Assembly (NCBI GenBank): GCA_021817345.1
Contig: JAKAVC010000168.1
Span: 1-39,128, forward strand
Reading direction: 5' to 3'
DNA from: Deltaproteobacteria bacterium
GTDB lineage: Bacteria; Desulfobacterota; Binatia; Binatales; Binataceae
Length of the DNA stretch: 39,128 nucleotides
Part shown: positions 7,906 through 15,578 of the stretch, piece by piece
Numbering within the stretch: position 1 is the stretch's first letter
Layout of the letters: every line of letters starts with the position of its first letter
Made by a program: the position numbers and the translations under genes
Notes under the pieces: model-generated
Told to the model about the DNA's origin: nothing
What the model saw: the letters and a program-made list of their open reading frames with translations, nothing else
The model's database searches: none

Positions 7906-8940
7906 TTATCTTTCCACCCGGAGATTGGCCTCGTTCCAGTCGAGCATCCCGCCCTTCATGTTCCACACCCGCTCGAAACCGAGCCCGGTCAGAATCGCGG
8001 CGGCGGTGGTGCTGCGCTGGCCGACCCTGCAAATCGCGATGATCTCGCGCTCCTTGAGCGCGGACAGCTCCTTCGCGCGCTCGGGCAGCTCGCCAAGCGG
8101 TATCAGGCGCGCGCCGGGAATATGCCCAAGCTCGCCGTGGAACTCCCCTTCCTCGCGCACGTCGAGCAAAACCGGCGGATTCGGCCTCTGGATCCGCTCG
8201 AATACCTCCTGCGGGCTCAGTTGACGGACCTGACTGAGCTGGGCGAGATTCGGAAACGGCATCGTCTCCGCGTCAACCTCGCACTGGTTCGGCTGGAGCG
8301 CCTCCTGGATACCCTCGGGCAGCGGCAAGCCGAGATGGTTCATCAGTTGAACGTAGTCCTCGCGGCTTCGCCCGGCGATTCGCGGGTTCGAGCGCTTCTC
8401 GTCGCCGATAGTCGAGCGCGTGTGTCCCCGATAATCGTGCGCGGGGAAAACCAGTGTCGAATCGGGCAAGGTGAACAGCTTGCCCGTGATTGAGTCGTAT
8501 GACGTTGCCGGATCGCCTCCGGCGAAATCGGTGCGTCCGGTTCCGTGGATGAGAAGCACGTCGCCGGTGAGCACGCGCCCATCAACCAGCAGGCTGATGG
8601 AATCCGGAGTGTGACCCGGCGTGTACAGCACCCTGATCTCGAGATCGCCGCACGCGAGCAGGTCGCCGTCATCGACGTGCATCGTGACGTACGGCGAGGG
8701 CGCCCGTCGATGCATTACGACGGGAGCGCCGGTCAAGTCGCTCAGGTCGCGCGCACCGCTTCGATGGTCGGCGTGGGTGTGCGTGTCGATAATCATGTCA
8801 AGGGCGAGTTTGTGATAGGCGAGGAACCCGAGATAAAGGCCGACCCTATCGCGCAGCGGATCGATTATCGCCGCCTTTCGCTCGCCATCCGAGGCTATCA
8901 GGTAGGTCTTGCACTTGGCGTGGTTCAGCTCACGAAACAT
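7906..8940 (-). CDS. MBL-fold persulfide dioxygenase (ETHE1-like) fused to a rhodanese domain
   Basis: A 344-residue fusion. The N-terminal metallo-beta-lactamase domain shows the HxHxDH metal motif as THTHADH (His54, His56, Asp58, His59), GHTPDSISLLVDGRVLTGD, and the third-histidine segment VFPAHDYRGHTRSTIGDEK typical of ETHE1-type glutathione persulfide dioxygenases. The C-terminal rhodanese (about residues 245-344) starts VLLDVREEGEFHGELGHIPGA and has the active-site loop CRVGQRS with Cys304. Such fusions oxidise glutathione persulfide to sulfite and exchange sulfane sulfur with a thiol acceptor. The ATG at 8940 (MFRELNHAKCKTYLIA) is the normal family start; the frame extends about 15 codons further without homology. 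It may work with the downstream VOC protein and shares sulfane-sulfur chemistry with ThiI nearby. Confidence 0.88.
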   Translation of the reverse strand: MFRELNHAKCKTYLIASDGERKAAIIDPLRDRVGLYLGFLAYHKLALDMIIDTHTHADHRSGARDLSDLTGAPVVMHRRAPSPYVTMHVDDGDLLACGDLEIRVLYTPGHTPDSISLLVDGRVLTGDVLLIHGTGRTDFAGGDPATSYDSITGKLFTLPDSTLVFPAHDYRGHTRSTIGDEKRSNPRIAGRSREDYVQLMNHLGLPLPEGIQEALQPNQCEVDAETMPFPNLAQLSQVRQLSPQEVFERIQRPNPPVLLDVREEGEFHGELGHIPGARLIPLGELPERAKELSALKEREIIAICRVGQRSTTAAAILTGLGFERVWNMKGGMLDWNEANLRVER

Positions 8941-9085
8941 CGCGGTCTCTCCCCAAAGGCAATATATCGCCGGGATGCGGCGCAAGGGAATTGAGCGCGC
9001 CGGGGCGGATGGAGCGATACCGCGTCCCGCTCAAGGTCACGGTGCTTGATTGGGCGCGTGCGGGCGTCAATTATGCATCCATTCG

Positions 9086-10315
9086 ATGAACCACACCGCG
9101 ATTGCGCTCGCCATCTTCAGCCTCACCTACGCAGTTATCGCGGCGGGCGAACTTCCACGCCTTCGCCTCGACCGTGCGGGAGCGGCGCTTGCGGGCGCGG
9201 TCGCGATGCTCGTGACGGGGGCGCTGTCCGAAACCGCGGCCTGGAAGGCGGTTGACTACCGCACGCTCTCGCTCCTGCTCGGGATGATGATCGTGGTGGC
9301 GAACCTCAGGCTCTCGGGAGCGTTCGCCGCCTTCGCGCGGACGCTCTTGCTGAAGGCGCGTTCGGGGCCGGGACTGCTCGCGATGACGGTGGCGGCCTCG
9401 GGCATCCTGGCTGCCTTCTTCATCAATGACGTCGTATGCCTTGCGCTCGCGCCGCTGCTTATCGAGACGGTGCAGGCGCTCTCGCTCGATCCCGTGCCTT
9501 TCCTGCTCGCGCTGGCGACCGCAAGCAATATCGGAAGCGCCGCGACCATCACCGGCAACCCGCAGAACATGATCGTCGCCGGCTTCGCCCATCTGCGCTA
9601 CGGACGGTTCGCGCTGCACCTTGCGCCGATCGCGCTAATCGGGCTTGCGATCGATTACGCGGTAATCGCGTGGCTGTACCGCAACAAGCTCGCGCGCATG
9701 AGGCGCAGCACTTCTGTTCTGAAAAGCCGGCGGCTCAAGGTTCTGAGGCCGCTCGCGATCAAATCCTCGCTGGTCGCAGGCGCGACGCTGGTGATGTTCG
9801 CGCTCGGCTACCCGACCTACCTGGTCGCGCTCAGCGCGGGCTCGATACTGCTTTTCACGCGCCGCGTCCGGCCCGAGCGGGTCTACAAGCTCGTGGACTG
9901 GACGATGCTCCTGATGTTCACGGGGCTGTTTATCGTGGTCGCGGGCGCCGAGGCGACCGGCTTCCAGAACGATTTGCTCGCCGCGGTCGGCGTTGCGCGG
10001 ATGAGCAATCCGATTGTATTGAGCCTCGTCACCGCGGCGCTCTCCAACCTGGTCAGCAACGTGCCGGCGGTCCTGCTGTTTCGGCCGCTCTATCCGATGC
10101 TCGGCGGCGGCTATCGCACCGCGCTTCTGATCGCGAGCGCGAGCACGCTCGCCGGAAACCTGACGGTGGTCGGCTCAATCGCAAATCTTATCGTTATCGA
10201 ACAGGCACGCGCGAAACGCGTCCGCATATCGTTCATGGACTATTTGAAGGTGGGCGTGCCGGTAACGCTGCTCACGCTCGCGGTCAGTATCGTCGTCCTG
10301 CAGCTCGGACTTTAG
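9086..10315 (+). CDS. ArsB/NhaD-type (CitMHS) anion permease
   Basis: A 409-residue integral membrane protein with about 10-11 hydrophobic segments, matching the ion-transporter (PF03600) superfamily of ArsB, NhaD and citrate-type carriers. Family landmarks are the two-repeat organisation: DYRTLSLLLGMMIVVANLRLSG, FFINDVVCLALAPLL and ASNIGSAATITGNPQNMIVAG in the first half, then LSNLVSNVPAVLLFRPLYP and ASTLAGNLTVVGSIANLIVIE in the second half. The paired N-D/N-P and SN-P loops are the substrate-binding re-entrant loops of this fold. The ATG at 9086 (MNHTAIALAIFSL) puts the first membrane helix at the N-terminus; earlier in-frame starts add a non-membrane stretch. The transported ion is unknown; arsenite, sodium/proton or dicarboxylate are all possible. 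No ars genes are nearby. The 3' end overlaps thiI by 4 bp convergently. Confidence 0.87.
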   Translation: MNHTAIALAIFSLTYAVIAAGELPRLRLDRAGAALAGAVAMLVTGALSETAAWKAVDYRTLSLLLGMMIVVANLRLSGAFAAFARTLLLKARSGPGLLAMTVAASGILAAFFINDVVCLALAPLLIETVQALSLDPVPFLLALATASNIGSAATITGNPQNMIVAGFAHLRYGRFALHLAPIALIGLAIDYAVIAWLYRNKLARMRRSTSVLKSRRLKVLRPLAIKSSLVAGATLVMFALGYPTYLVALSAGSILLFTRRVRPERVYKLVDWTMLLMFTGLFIVVAGAEATGFQNDLLAAVGVARMSNPIVLSLVTAALSNLVSNVPAVLLFRPLYPMLGGGYRTALLIASASTLAGNLTVVGSIANLIVIEQARAKRVRISFMDYLKVGVPVTLLTLAVSIVVLQLGL

Positions 10316-11499
10316 GCTGCCTTGGCCGCGGATTGCGGAGGAAAGGTCACGCGCACTATTTCCGCCGCGCGCACCGCGTCGGCGACCATCCGCTCGATAT
10401 CGAACTCCATCTCGGCCCGTTCGACTTCGGCGAGATTCGCGTGGGTCTCGGGATGAGCCGGGGTGAAGAGCGTGCAGCAATCCTCGTCGGGCAGAATCGA
10501 AGTCTCGAAGGTGCCGAGCCGGCGCGCCTCGGCGATTATCTCGTTCTTGTCCATCCCGACCAGCGGACGGAGGATCGGAAGCTTGGCCGCCCGTTCGATA
10601 ACCATCATGTTCTCCAGCGTCTGCGACGCGACCTGGCCGAGGCTCTCGCCGGTTACCAGTACCGACGCTCCCGCGCGCCGCGCGAGCGCGCTGGCGATTC
10701 GCATCATGAAGCGCCGGTAGAGGACCACTCGAAGCGGCCTGTGCGTTCGCGCGACGATCTCGCGCTGGAGCGCGCCGAATGCCACCAGCGTGAGCGTCGA
10801 ATGCGCCTGGTAGCGGGTCAGATGCGTCACCAGTTCGTGCGCCTTCTCGCGGCTGGCCGGGGAGACAAGAGGATGCGCATGGAAGTGGACGAAATTCATC
10901 CTGAGTCCGCGCTTCATCATCCGGTAGGCCGCGACCGGCGAATCGATTCCGCCCGAGAGCAGCGCCATCGCGCGCCCCGTCACGCCGACCGGAAGCCCGC
11001 CCGCGCCTGGAATCTTGCCGGCCGAGACGTAGGCGGCGTCGGGCAGCACCTCGATCGAGATTTCGAGTTCCGGATTATGCAGATCGACCGGAAGCTTGAG
11101 CGCGTCCGCGACCGCGGCGCCCACTTCGCGCTCGATCTCCATCGAGTTCATCGGAAATTGCTTGTAATCGCGCCGCGCGCTTATCCGGAACGAGCGCGCC
11201 GCCGGCCACTGGCGCGCCCGCTCGAGCGCCTCGCGCTTCATGGCATCGAGCTCAAGCGCGGCCGGATAGCTGAGTGAGAAGTTCTGCAGCCCGAAGACGC
11301 ACGCCGCCCGCTCGATGGCAACACGCTCGGGAAGCTCGTCGGGCAATTCCACCATCAGGCGCGACCCGCGCGGACGCATCGGGCCGAGCCTGTAATCGGC
11401 GAACAGCGCGCGCAGGTTCTGTTTGACCTGTTCGACGAACCGCCATCGGTTGCCCCGCTTGAGCGCAACCTCGTGATATCTGCCAATCAAGAAACGCAT
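10312..11499 (-). CDS. thiI: tRNA 4-thiouridine synthase ThiI, short form without rhodanese domain
   Basis: A 395-residue ThiI that adenylates and thiolates uridine 8 of tRNA; in many bacteria it also feeds sulfur to thiamine thiazole synthesis. Domain order is NFLD, THUMP (about residues 60-165) and a PP-loop ATPase with ALLSGGIDSPVAAYRMM (SGGIDSP at 182-188). The conserved DEDCCTLFTPAHP lies at residues 338-350, so the catalytic cysteine pair region (Cys341, Cys342) is present. The E. coli enzyme (482 residues) has a C-terminal rhodanese domain; this one stops before it. A separate sulfur donor is therefore needed, as in the short ThiI of Bacillus. The ATG at 11499 (MRFLIGRYHEVALK) is the family start. 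The gene converges on the permease and overlaps it by 4 bp. Confidence 0.94.
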   Translation of the reverse strand: MRFLIGRYHEVALKRGNRWRFVEQVKQNLRALFADYRLGPMRPRGSRLMVELPDELPERVAIERAACVFGLQNFSLSYPAALELDAMKREALERARQWPAARSFRISARRDYKQFPMNSMEIEREVGAAVADALKLPVDLHNPELEISIEVLPDAAYVSAGKIPGAGGLPVGVTGRAMALLSGGIDSPVAAYRMMKRGLRMNFVHFHAHPLVSPASREKAHELVTHLTRYQAHSTLTLVAFGALQREIVARTHRPLRVVLYRRFMMRIASALARRAGASVLVTGESLGQVASQTLENMMVIERAAKLPILRPLVGMDKNEIIAEARRLGTFETSILPDEDCCTLFTPAHPETHANLAEVERAEMEFDIERMVADAVRAAEIVRVTFPPQSAAKAA

Positions 11500-11610
11500 G
11501 CCGGAATCATGGCGCAAGGCCGGATGCTAGAGTCGCATGCCGATGGGGCCGGCGCCAGACGGGAGACGCGCGATAACGCGGCGCCGCGCCGTCCGTGCTA
11601 TGGTGTTTGC

Positions 11611-12225
11611 ATGTCGCACACCCGTACGACGAACCGCAATCCCGCGATTGCTCGCCATATCGAGCAACTTCGCCGAACGCTGACCAGGAACGACCCCGTC
11701 GAGCGTCCCGCCTCGGACGCGGTCAAAAGCAAGGCCGCGGTCCTGGTGCCGCTGCTCGAACGCAAGGGCGACCTGAGCATCGTTTATATCCGCCGCTCGG
11801 ATCATGTCGAAAGCCATCGCGGACAGGTCGCGTTTCCCGGCGGGCGGGTCGATCCCGCCGATCGAACCCTGCTCGACACGGCGCTTCGCGAGGCGCGCGA
11901 GGAAGTCGGGCTCGCTCCCGAATGGGTCGAAGTGCTGGGCGGATTCTCGACCATGAGCACGCTCACCAGCGGGATGGCGGTCGCGCCGTTCGTCGGGTTG
12001 GTCACGCGCGAGGTCACGTTCCGGCCGGACCCCAACGAAGTCGCCGAAGTTTTCGAGGTGCCGCTCGGCGCCCTTTCCGACCCGCGTTATCGCGGAAGCT
12101 ACGAATGGAAGCGCGAAGGCGCGCCGGCGTCGAGTTATCCGGCGATCTTGTACGGCGGCCAGATAATCTGGGGACTTACGCTGCGCATCACCGAACGCCT
12201 GCTCGAAATAATCGGCGCCGCTTAA
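11611..12225 (+). CDS. NudL-type CoA pyrophosphatase (Nudix)
   Basis: A 204-residue Nudix hydrolase of the coenzyme-A pyrophosphatase subgroup, which cleaves CoA to 4'-phosphopantetheine and 3',5'-ADP. The subgroup motif upstream of the Nudix box is present as RRSDHVESHRGQVAFPGG at about residues 67-84. The box GGRVDPADRTLLDTALREAREEVGL has the one-residue longer spacing also remembered from E. coli NudL, with REAREEVGL as catalytic helix. A typical NudL follow-up FSTMSTLTSGMAVAPFVG is visible. The ATG at 11611 (MSHTRTTNRN) is preferred; the frame is open further upstream but runs over the divergent thiI start. Divergent spacing to thiI is 111 bp, enough for a shared promoter region. Confidence 0.9.
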   Translation: MSHTRTTNRNPAIARHIEQLRRTLTRNDPVERPASDAVKSKAAVLVPLLERKGDLSIVYIRRSDHVESHRGQVAFPGGRVDPADRTLLDTALREAREEVGLAPEWVEVLGGFSTMSTLTSGMAVAPFVGLVTREVTFRPDPNEVAEVFEVPLGALSDPRYRGSYEWKREGAPASSYPAILYGGQIIWGLTLRITERLLEIIGAA

Positions 12226-12265
12226 CAGGCCGCGCCGTAGCCGTGGCCCATAAAAGAGATTTGCG

Positions 12266-12630
12266 ATGAGCGCAGTGGTTCCAACTCCTGAAGCGATACG
12301 CGCGCTGAGCGAGGCTCCCGATACCGGCCCGGTCGTGATGCTGAACCTGCTCAAGTTCAAGCCGGGCGGCGCCGAGTCGTACGCGAAGTACGGGCGCGCG
12401 GTGCTCAAGATAATCGAAGCGATGGGCGGCAAGGTGATTTACTCCGGTCCCGTGGAGGCCACCGTCGTCGGCGACAGGAAATGGGACGCGATGGTGCTGG
12501 TCCATATCCGTCGCGAAAGGCGTTCCTGAAGATGATCGCCGATCCCGAGTACCAGAAGCATCATGTCTATCGCGAACAGACGCTCGAAGCGGCCGAACTT
12601 TACGCGACTCATTCCGGCACCGCCGCATAA
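12266..12630 (+). pseudogene. DUF1330 family gene with an internal frameshift
   Basis: The ATG at 12266 opens a frame MSAVVPTPEAIRALSEAP then VVMLNLLKFKPGG, AESYAKYGRAVLKII, and KWDAMVLV, typical of small DUF1330 (dimeric alpha-beta barrel) proteins. It then ends abruptly at a TGA (12527-12529). In the neighbouring frame the missing C-terminal part continues without a gap: YPSRKAFLKMIADPEYQKHH and then VYREQTLEAAELYATHSG, to a TAA at 12628-12630. Joined, the two give about 120 residues, the normal family length. One base is therefore missing near 12500-12505. This is either a real frameshift mutation or a sequencing/assembly error; the flanking codons look undecayed, which favours a recent event or an error. 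The sulfatase start follows 15 bp later. Confidence 0.83.
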
Positions 12631-12645
12631 CAGGGGGACAGGGAG

Positions 12646-14226
12646 ATGAGCACGCGCCGCAATATCCTTTTCATCACGACCGACCAGCAGCGCTACGACG
12701 CGCTCGGATGCAACGGAAATCGCATAGCGCGCACGCCCGTCGCCGACGGGCTTGCCGCGCAGGGGATCAACTACCGCCGCGCGCACAACCAGAACGTGGT
12801 CTGCATGCCGGCGCGCTCCACGATACTGACGGGGCAGTACGTGCGCACTCACGGGGTGTTTGCCAACGGCGTCCCGCTGCCGCTTGACGCGCCAAGTATC
12901 GCCGCTTACCTGCGCGAGAAGGCCGGTTACCGAACCGCGCTTTTGGGCAAAGCGCATTTCGAGCCTGCCTTCGATTTCGGCCAGCGATGGCGGGAGAACC
13001 GGATGGGGCGCGATGGAGACTTGGGCCCGCTGCGCGGCTTCGAACGGGCGGAGCTTGCGATGCACGGGCCGATGGGCGGATGGCATTATTCCGTCTGGCT
13101 CGCCAACAACCATCCCGAAGAGGCCGGCGGGTTCGCCTCGCTGCTGAGCGGCCTGGGGGGCGGCGACACCGGCGCTCCGGAAACCAAATACAATCCGATC
13201 CCGCGCGAACATTACCATACAGACTGGGTTGCCGAGCGGACTATTGGTTTTCTCGATTCGCTCGCAGCCGAGGAACCGTGGTTCGTCTGGATGAGCTTTC
13301 CCGATCCCCATCATCCGTGGGATCCGCCCGGAGATGAGGCGCGTCGGCGCATCAACTGGCGCGATCTCGACCTGCCGCCCGGCCATCCCGGCTCGCGCGA
13401 GAAAATCGAACGCATCCTGCGCGAAAAGCCGCGCCACTGGCTCGACTGGTACGAAGGACGCTTCCGCAACCCGGAAGGCGGCCCGATGAACTTCGTTCCC
13501 TGCCAGATGACCCACGACCAGGTGCGCGAAGTGAATGCGATGGTTCATGTCGAGAACGAGCTTATCGACGAAGCCTGCGGACGGGTGCTCCGGCGCGTCG
13601 CCGAGCGCGGATGGAACGAACGCACCGACGTTTTCTTCACCACCGATCACGGCGAACTGCAGGGCGACTTCGGGCTTTTGTACAAGGGTCCATATCACGT
13701 GGACGCGCTGATGCGGGTGCCGCTGATATGGCGCCCCGCGCCGTGCGCCGCGATCGGTCCCGCCGAGATCGACGAGCCGGTCGGACATCTCGATCTCGCC
13801 CCGACCTTCTGCGCAATCGCGGGGGTGCCGATTCCCGACTGGATACAGGGCGAACCGCTTCCCATCGCGCCCGGCTCGACGCGCGAACGGGTCATCACCG
13901 AATGGGACAGCCAGTTCGCGCAGGTCGGGATGCATCTCAAGTCGATCTATCGCGACGGCTTTCTGTGCACGGTTTGCGAAAAGAGCACGCGCGACGAGGG
14001 CTTCAACCTCGAACCGCTGATCCACGCGCGCCAGGCTCCGCTGCCGGATATCAGTTACGACGGGAGCGAAGGCGAACTGTACGATCTGCGCGAAGATCCG
14101 CTTCAGTGGCACAATCTATGGAACGACCCCGCGCGCCAGAAGCTCAAATCAGACCTTATCGCCGACCTTTACGACCATCTGCCGCCCGCGCGCGCGCCCA
14201 AACTCACCGTCGAGGCGCCGGTTTAA
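12646..14226 (+). CDS. Sulfatase (formylglycine-type, alkaline phosphatase superfamily)
   Basis: A 526-residue sulfatase that hydrolyses a sulfate (or phosphonate/phosphate) ester. The N-terminus NILFITTDQQRYDALGC holds a first metal ligand. The signature CMPARSTILTGQYVRTHG carries the C-x-P-x-R core, with Cys53 expected to be oxidised to formylglycine by a separate maturase. FTTDHGELQGDFGLLYKG near residues 330-345 supplies the second metal pair and a catalytic Lys. The MTDQQR-type start and VDALMRVPLIWR segment recall choline-sulfatase and phosphonate monoester hydrolase relatives. No signal peptide is present, so it is probably cytoplasmic. AGGGAG lies 5-10 bases before the ATG, supporting the start. 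No formylglycine-generating enzyme is in the window. Its substrate may relate to the sulfated product of the sulfotransferase 7 kb away, but nothing shows this. Confidence 0.9.
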   Translation: MSTRRNILFITTDQQRYDALGCNGNRIARTPVADGLAAQGINYRRAHNQNVVCMPARSTILTGQYVRTHGVFANGVPLPLDAPSIAAYLREKAGYRTALLGKAHFEPAFDFGQRWRENRMGRDGDLGPLRGFERAELAMHGPMGGWHYSVWLANNHPEEAGGFASLLSGLGGGDTGAPETKYNPIPREHYHTDWVAERTIGFLDSLAAEEPWFVWMSFPDPHHPWDPPGDEARRRINWRDLDLPPGHPGSREKIERILREKPRHWLDWYEGRFRNPEGGPMNFVPCQMTHDQVREVNAMVHVENELIDEACGRVLRRVAERGWNERTDVFFTTDHGELQGDFGLLYKGPYHVDALMRVPLIWRPAPCAAIGPAEIDEPVGHLDLAPTFCAIAGVPIPDWIQGEPLPIAPGSTRERVITEWDSQFAQVGMHLKSIYRDGFLCTVCEKSTRDEGFNLEPLIHARQAPLPDISYDGSEGELYDLREDPLQWHNLWNDPARQKLKSDLIADLYDHLPPARAPKLTVEAPV

Positions 14227-14292
14227 CAAGCTTGCGGCTATCGGAGAATACCGCGCGATAAGGGAACTCAAGCTGACGGAGCTAGAGGGAGA

Positions 14293-14460
14293 GTCCCATT
14301 AATAATTTTACAGCGCACGCCAGCGGCAAGAGATTCTTCGCTTCGGCAGCCTTCGCTCAGAATGACCAACAACGGTGCGCGCACCTGTCATTCTGAGCGA
14401 AGCAAAGAATCTCATTCCACCGAGCGACATCTCATCAACTTATCTGCGGGGCAGCACGCT
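14293..14460. repeat. Long direct repeat, copy A, with internal palindrome
   Basis: A ~168-bp segment starting GTCCCATTAATAATTTTACAG and ending near GCAGCACGCT recurs at 15052-15217 with about 90% identity by eye. Inside are two inverted arms: 14331-14365 (AGATTCTTCGCTTCGG... to ...CTCAGAATGA) and 14388-14412 (TCATTCTGAGCGAAGC...). These are the two orientations of a short repeat of the TCATTCTGAGCGAAGC kind found scattered in many genomes. The left arm has the longer variant with GGCAGCC inserted. Just before this copy is GCTAGAGGGAGAGT; nearly the same 14-mer (GCTAGCGGGAGAGT) follows copy B, as expected if the unit was once tandem. The region is non-coding. Confidence 0.85.
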
Positions 14461-14490
14461 GGCCTGGCCGAGGGAGTGGGAAAAAATAGC

Positions 14491-14586
14491 GTTTCCAATC
14501 ACGAACGGGTCGGCAAGGCGCTTGAGCTGCTCAAGGCTGGGCTAAGGCCATACTTCGAGCGCGAAATGCGCGCGGCTTTCCGGTGA
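14491..14586 (+). pseudogene. 5' remnant of a gene resembling Swt1-type HEPN N-termini
   Basis: In frame, this piece reads SNHERVGKALELLKAGLRPY then FEREMRAAFR before a TGA. I recall this as the opening of proteins with an N-terminal Swt1-like HEPN domain (N-H-E-R-V-G-x-A-L-x-L-L-K-x-G-L-x-P-F-V-E-R-E), often found at the front of large helicase or DUF499 ATPase genes in defence-type loci. Only about 30 residues survive. The codon where the start should be is GTT (14491-14493), and the 3' part is replaced by the inverted-repeat unit that begins at 14607. The family link is from memory, not a search. It is most likely a dead scar of an accessory gene. Confidence 0.5.
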
Positions 14587-14606
14587 GTCCACGGATTGGC
14601 GTACTA

Positions 14607-14638
14607 GTCATCCTGAGCGAAGCGAAGGATCTCGCGCG
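14607..14638 (+). repeat. Left 32-bp inverted repeat of the GIY-YIG unit
   Basis: The sequence GTCATCCTGAGCGAAGCGAA continuing to GGATCTCGCGCG is the exact reverse complement of 14940-14971, over all 32 bases. It is a variant (CATCCTGAGCGAAGCGAAGG) of the shorter repeat arms inside the flanking direct repeats. It ends 20 bp before the GIY-YIG start codon. No target-site duplication is evident outside the pair (ACTA on the left, GGAC on the right). Confidence 0.92.
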
Positions 14639-14658
14639 GTCCTAGGCGCGTCAAGATA

Positions 14659-14970
14659 ATGGGCTGCAAGTATTACGTTTACATCATGAGCAGCAAATCC
14701 GGTGTCTTGTATATCGGCGCAACCAATGACCTTGAGCGCCGGGTGCTGGAGCACAAAAAGGGCCTGTTGGAGGGTTTCACCAAAAAGTACCGGGTCACCA
14801 GACTGGTATATGTCGAGGAGTTCGACAGGCCGTCAGATATGGTCGCACGCGAACGCCAACTCAAAGGTTGGACGCGAAAACGAAAGCTCGAACTGATCCA
14901 CCGTCAAAACCCCGAGATGGCGGATTACGCGCGCGACGGCGCGCGAGATCCTTCGCTTCGCTCAGGATGA
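14659..14970 (+). CDS. Small GIY-YIG nuclease domain protein, bounded by a perfect inverted repeat
   Basis: A 103-residue single-domain GIY-YIG endonuclease. KYYVYIMSSKSGVLYIGATN gives the paired strands of the GIY-YIG motif (YVY and YIG). DLERRVLEHK supplies the catalytic arginine helix. LVYVEEFDRPSDMVARERQL contains the glutamate region, and KGWTRKRKLELI is the usual finish of this UPF0213/YhbQ-like group. The ATG at 14659 fits the family start. The last nine codons (ARDPSLRSG) and the stop are encoded by the right inverted repeat, so the protein tail is repeat-derived. With the left repeat at 14607-14638 this forms a 365-bp unit, 14607-14971. Single-domain GIY-YIG proteins next to such repeats are familiar from other genomes; whether the nuclease mobilises or processes them is unproven. 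Confidence 0.88.
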   Translation: MGCKYYVYIMSSKSGVLYIGATNDLERRVLEHKKGLLEGFTKKYRVTRLVYVEEFDRPSDMVARERQLKGWTRKRKLELIHRQNPEMADYARDGARDPSLRSG

Positions 14971-14971
14971 C
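14940..14971 (-). repeat. Right 32-bp inverted repeat of the GIY-YIG unit
   Basis: CGCGCGAGATCCTTCGCTTC continuing to GCTCAGGATGAC is the perfect reverse complement of 14607-14638. It overlaps the end of the GIY-YIG gene and contains its TGA stop (14968-14970). Confidence 0.92.
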
Positions 14972-15051
14972 GGACAAGGCGGAGAGCCGGCCGGTGAGTA
15001 ATTTGAAAGACTGCCTTAGCGTTTTGGACCTGCTCAGGTCGCTGGTGTGGC

Positions 15052-15217
15052 GTCCCATTAATAGTTTTACAGTGCACGCCAATGATGAGATTCTTCGCTT
15101 CGGCAGCCTTCGCTCAGAATGACCAACAACGGGGCGCGCGCCTGTCATTCCGAGCGAAGCGAAGAATCCCATGCCACCGAGCGACATCTCATCAACTTAT
15201 CTGCGGGACACCACGCT
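15052..15217. repeat. Long direct repeat, copy B, with internal palindrome
   Basis: This is the second copy of the segment at 14293-14460, in the same orientation, starting GTCCCATTAATAGTTTTACAG and ending CACCACGCT. The internal inverted arms are 15088-15122 and 15145-15168. Differences from copy A are scattered substitutions plus one small indel near 15081-15088. Copies A and B bracket 591 bp holding the gene remnant and the GIY-YIG unit. Confidence 0.85.
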
Positions 15218-15578
15218 AGCGGGAGAGTAATCCGTCGTTGAGAGCGAGAGATCGGGAGTTCGTTGACGAGATGCTCGGCGGCACGGGCGTCGAAGCGATC
15301 TCTTCGCCGCTTGGCCGTTTCGTCCCCGCGATATCGCTTTTTCCGCTATGCGCCCCTCGCACGGTTTGCGTCAGGCGCGGCGCGCCCTAGAATCAAGTAG
15401 AGCAATCGCTCGCCACGCGCCGAAGATTCGCTTCGGACGGGCGGGATTGGAAACCAGCGCGTTCAGCTCCTGCGCACGTCTTGGAGAATGCGCATCAAAG
15501 CACCTATTCACACGACCCTGCCTCGCGCCCGCAGACCCGCCATGGATTTGCGCGTGAGCGCCCGTCCCGGAGAACCGG
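15218..15578. other. Intergenic stretch with no convincing gene
   Basis: A short frame from a TTG at 15238 reads REFVDEMLGGTGVEAISSPL then GRFVPAISLFPLCAPRT to a TAG near 15390. It could be the eroded end of a lost gene, but it matches nothing I recognise and lacks a ribosome binding site. The rest is GC-rich and featureless up to the start of the membrane protein at 15579. No tRNA or clear promoter was seen. Confidence 0.45.

Noticed and set aside
9436..11277. A 613-residue open frame on the plus strand across the permease and thiI
   Set aside because: It is a shadow of two well-supported genes in other frames; its composition is Arg-rich and shows no family motif, as expected in high-GC DNA.
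12439..14112. A 557-residue open frame antisense to the sulfatase
   Set aside because: The sulfatase frame has the full catalytic signature; the antisense frame has none and is a GC-driven artefact.
14293..15217. A CRISPR array in the repeat island
   Set aside because: The repeats are long, few, imperfect and partly palindromic, with no regular spacers and no cas genes.
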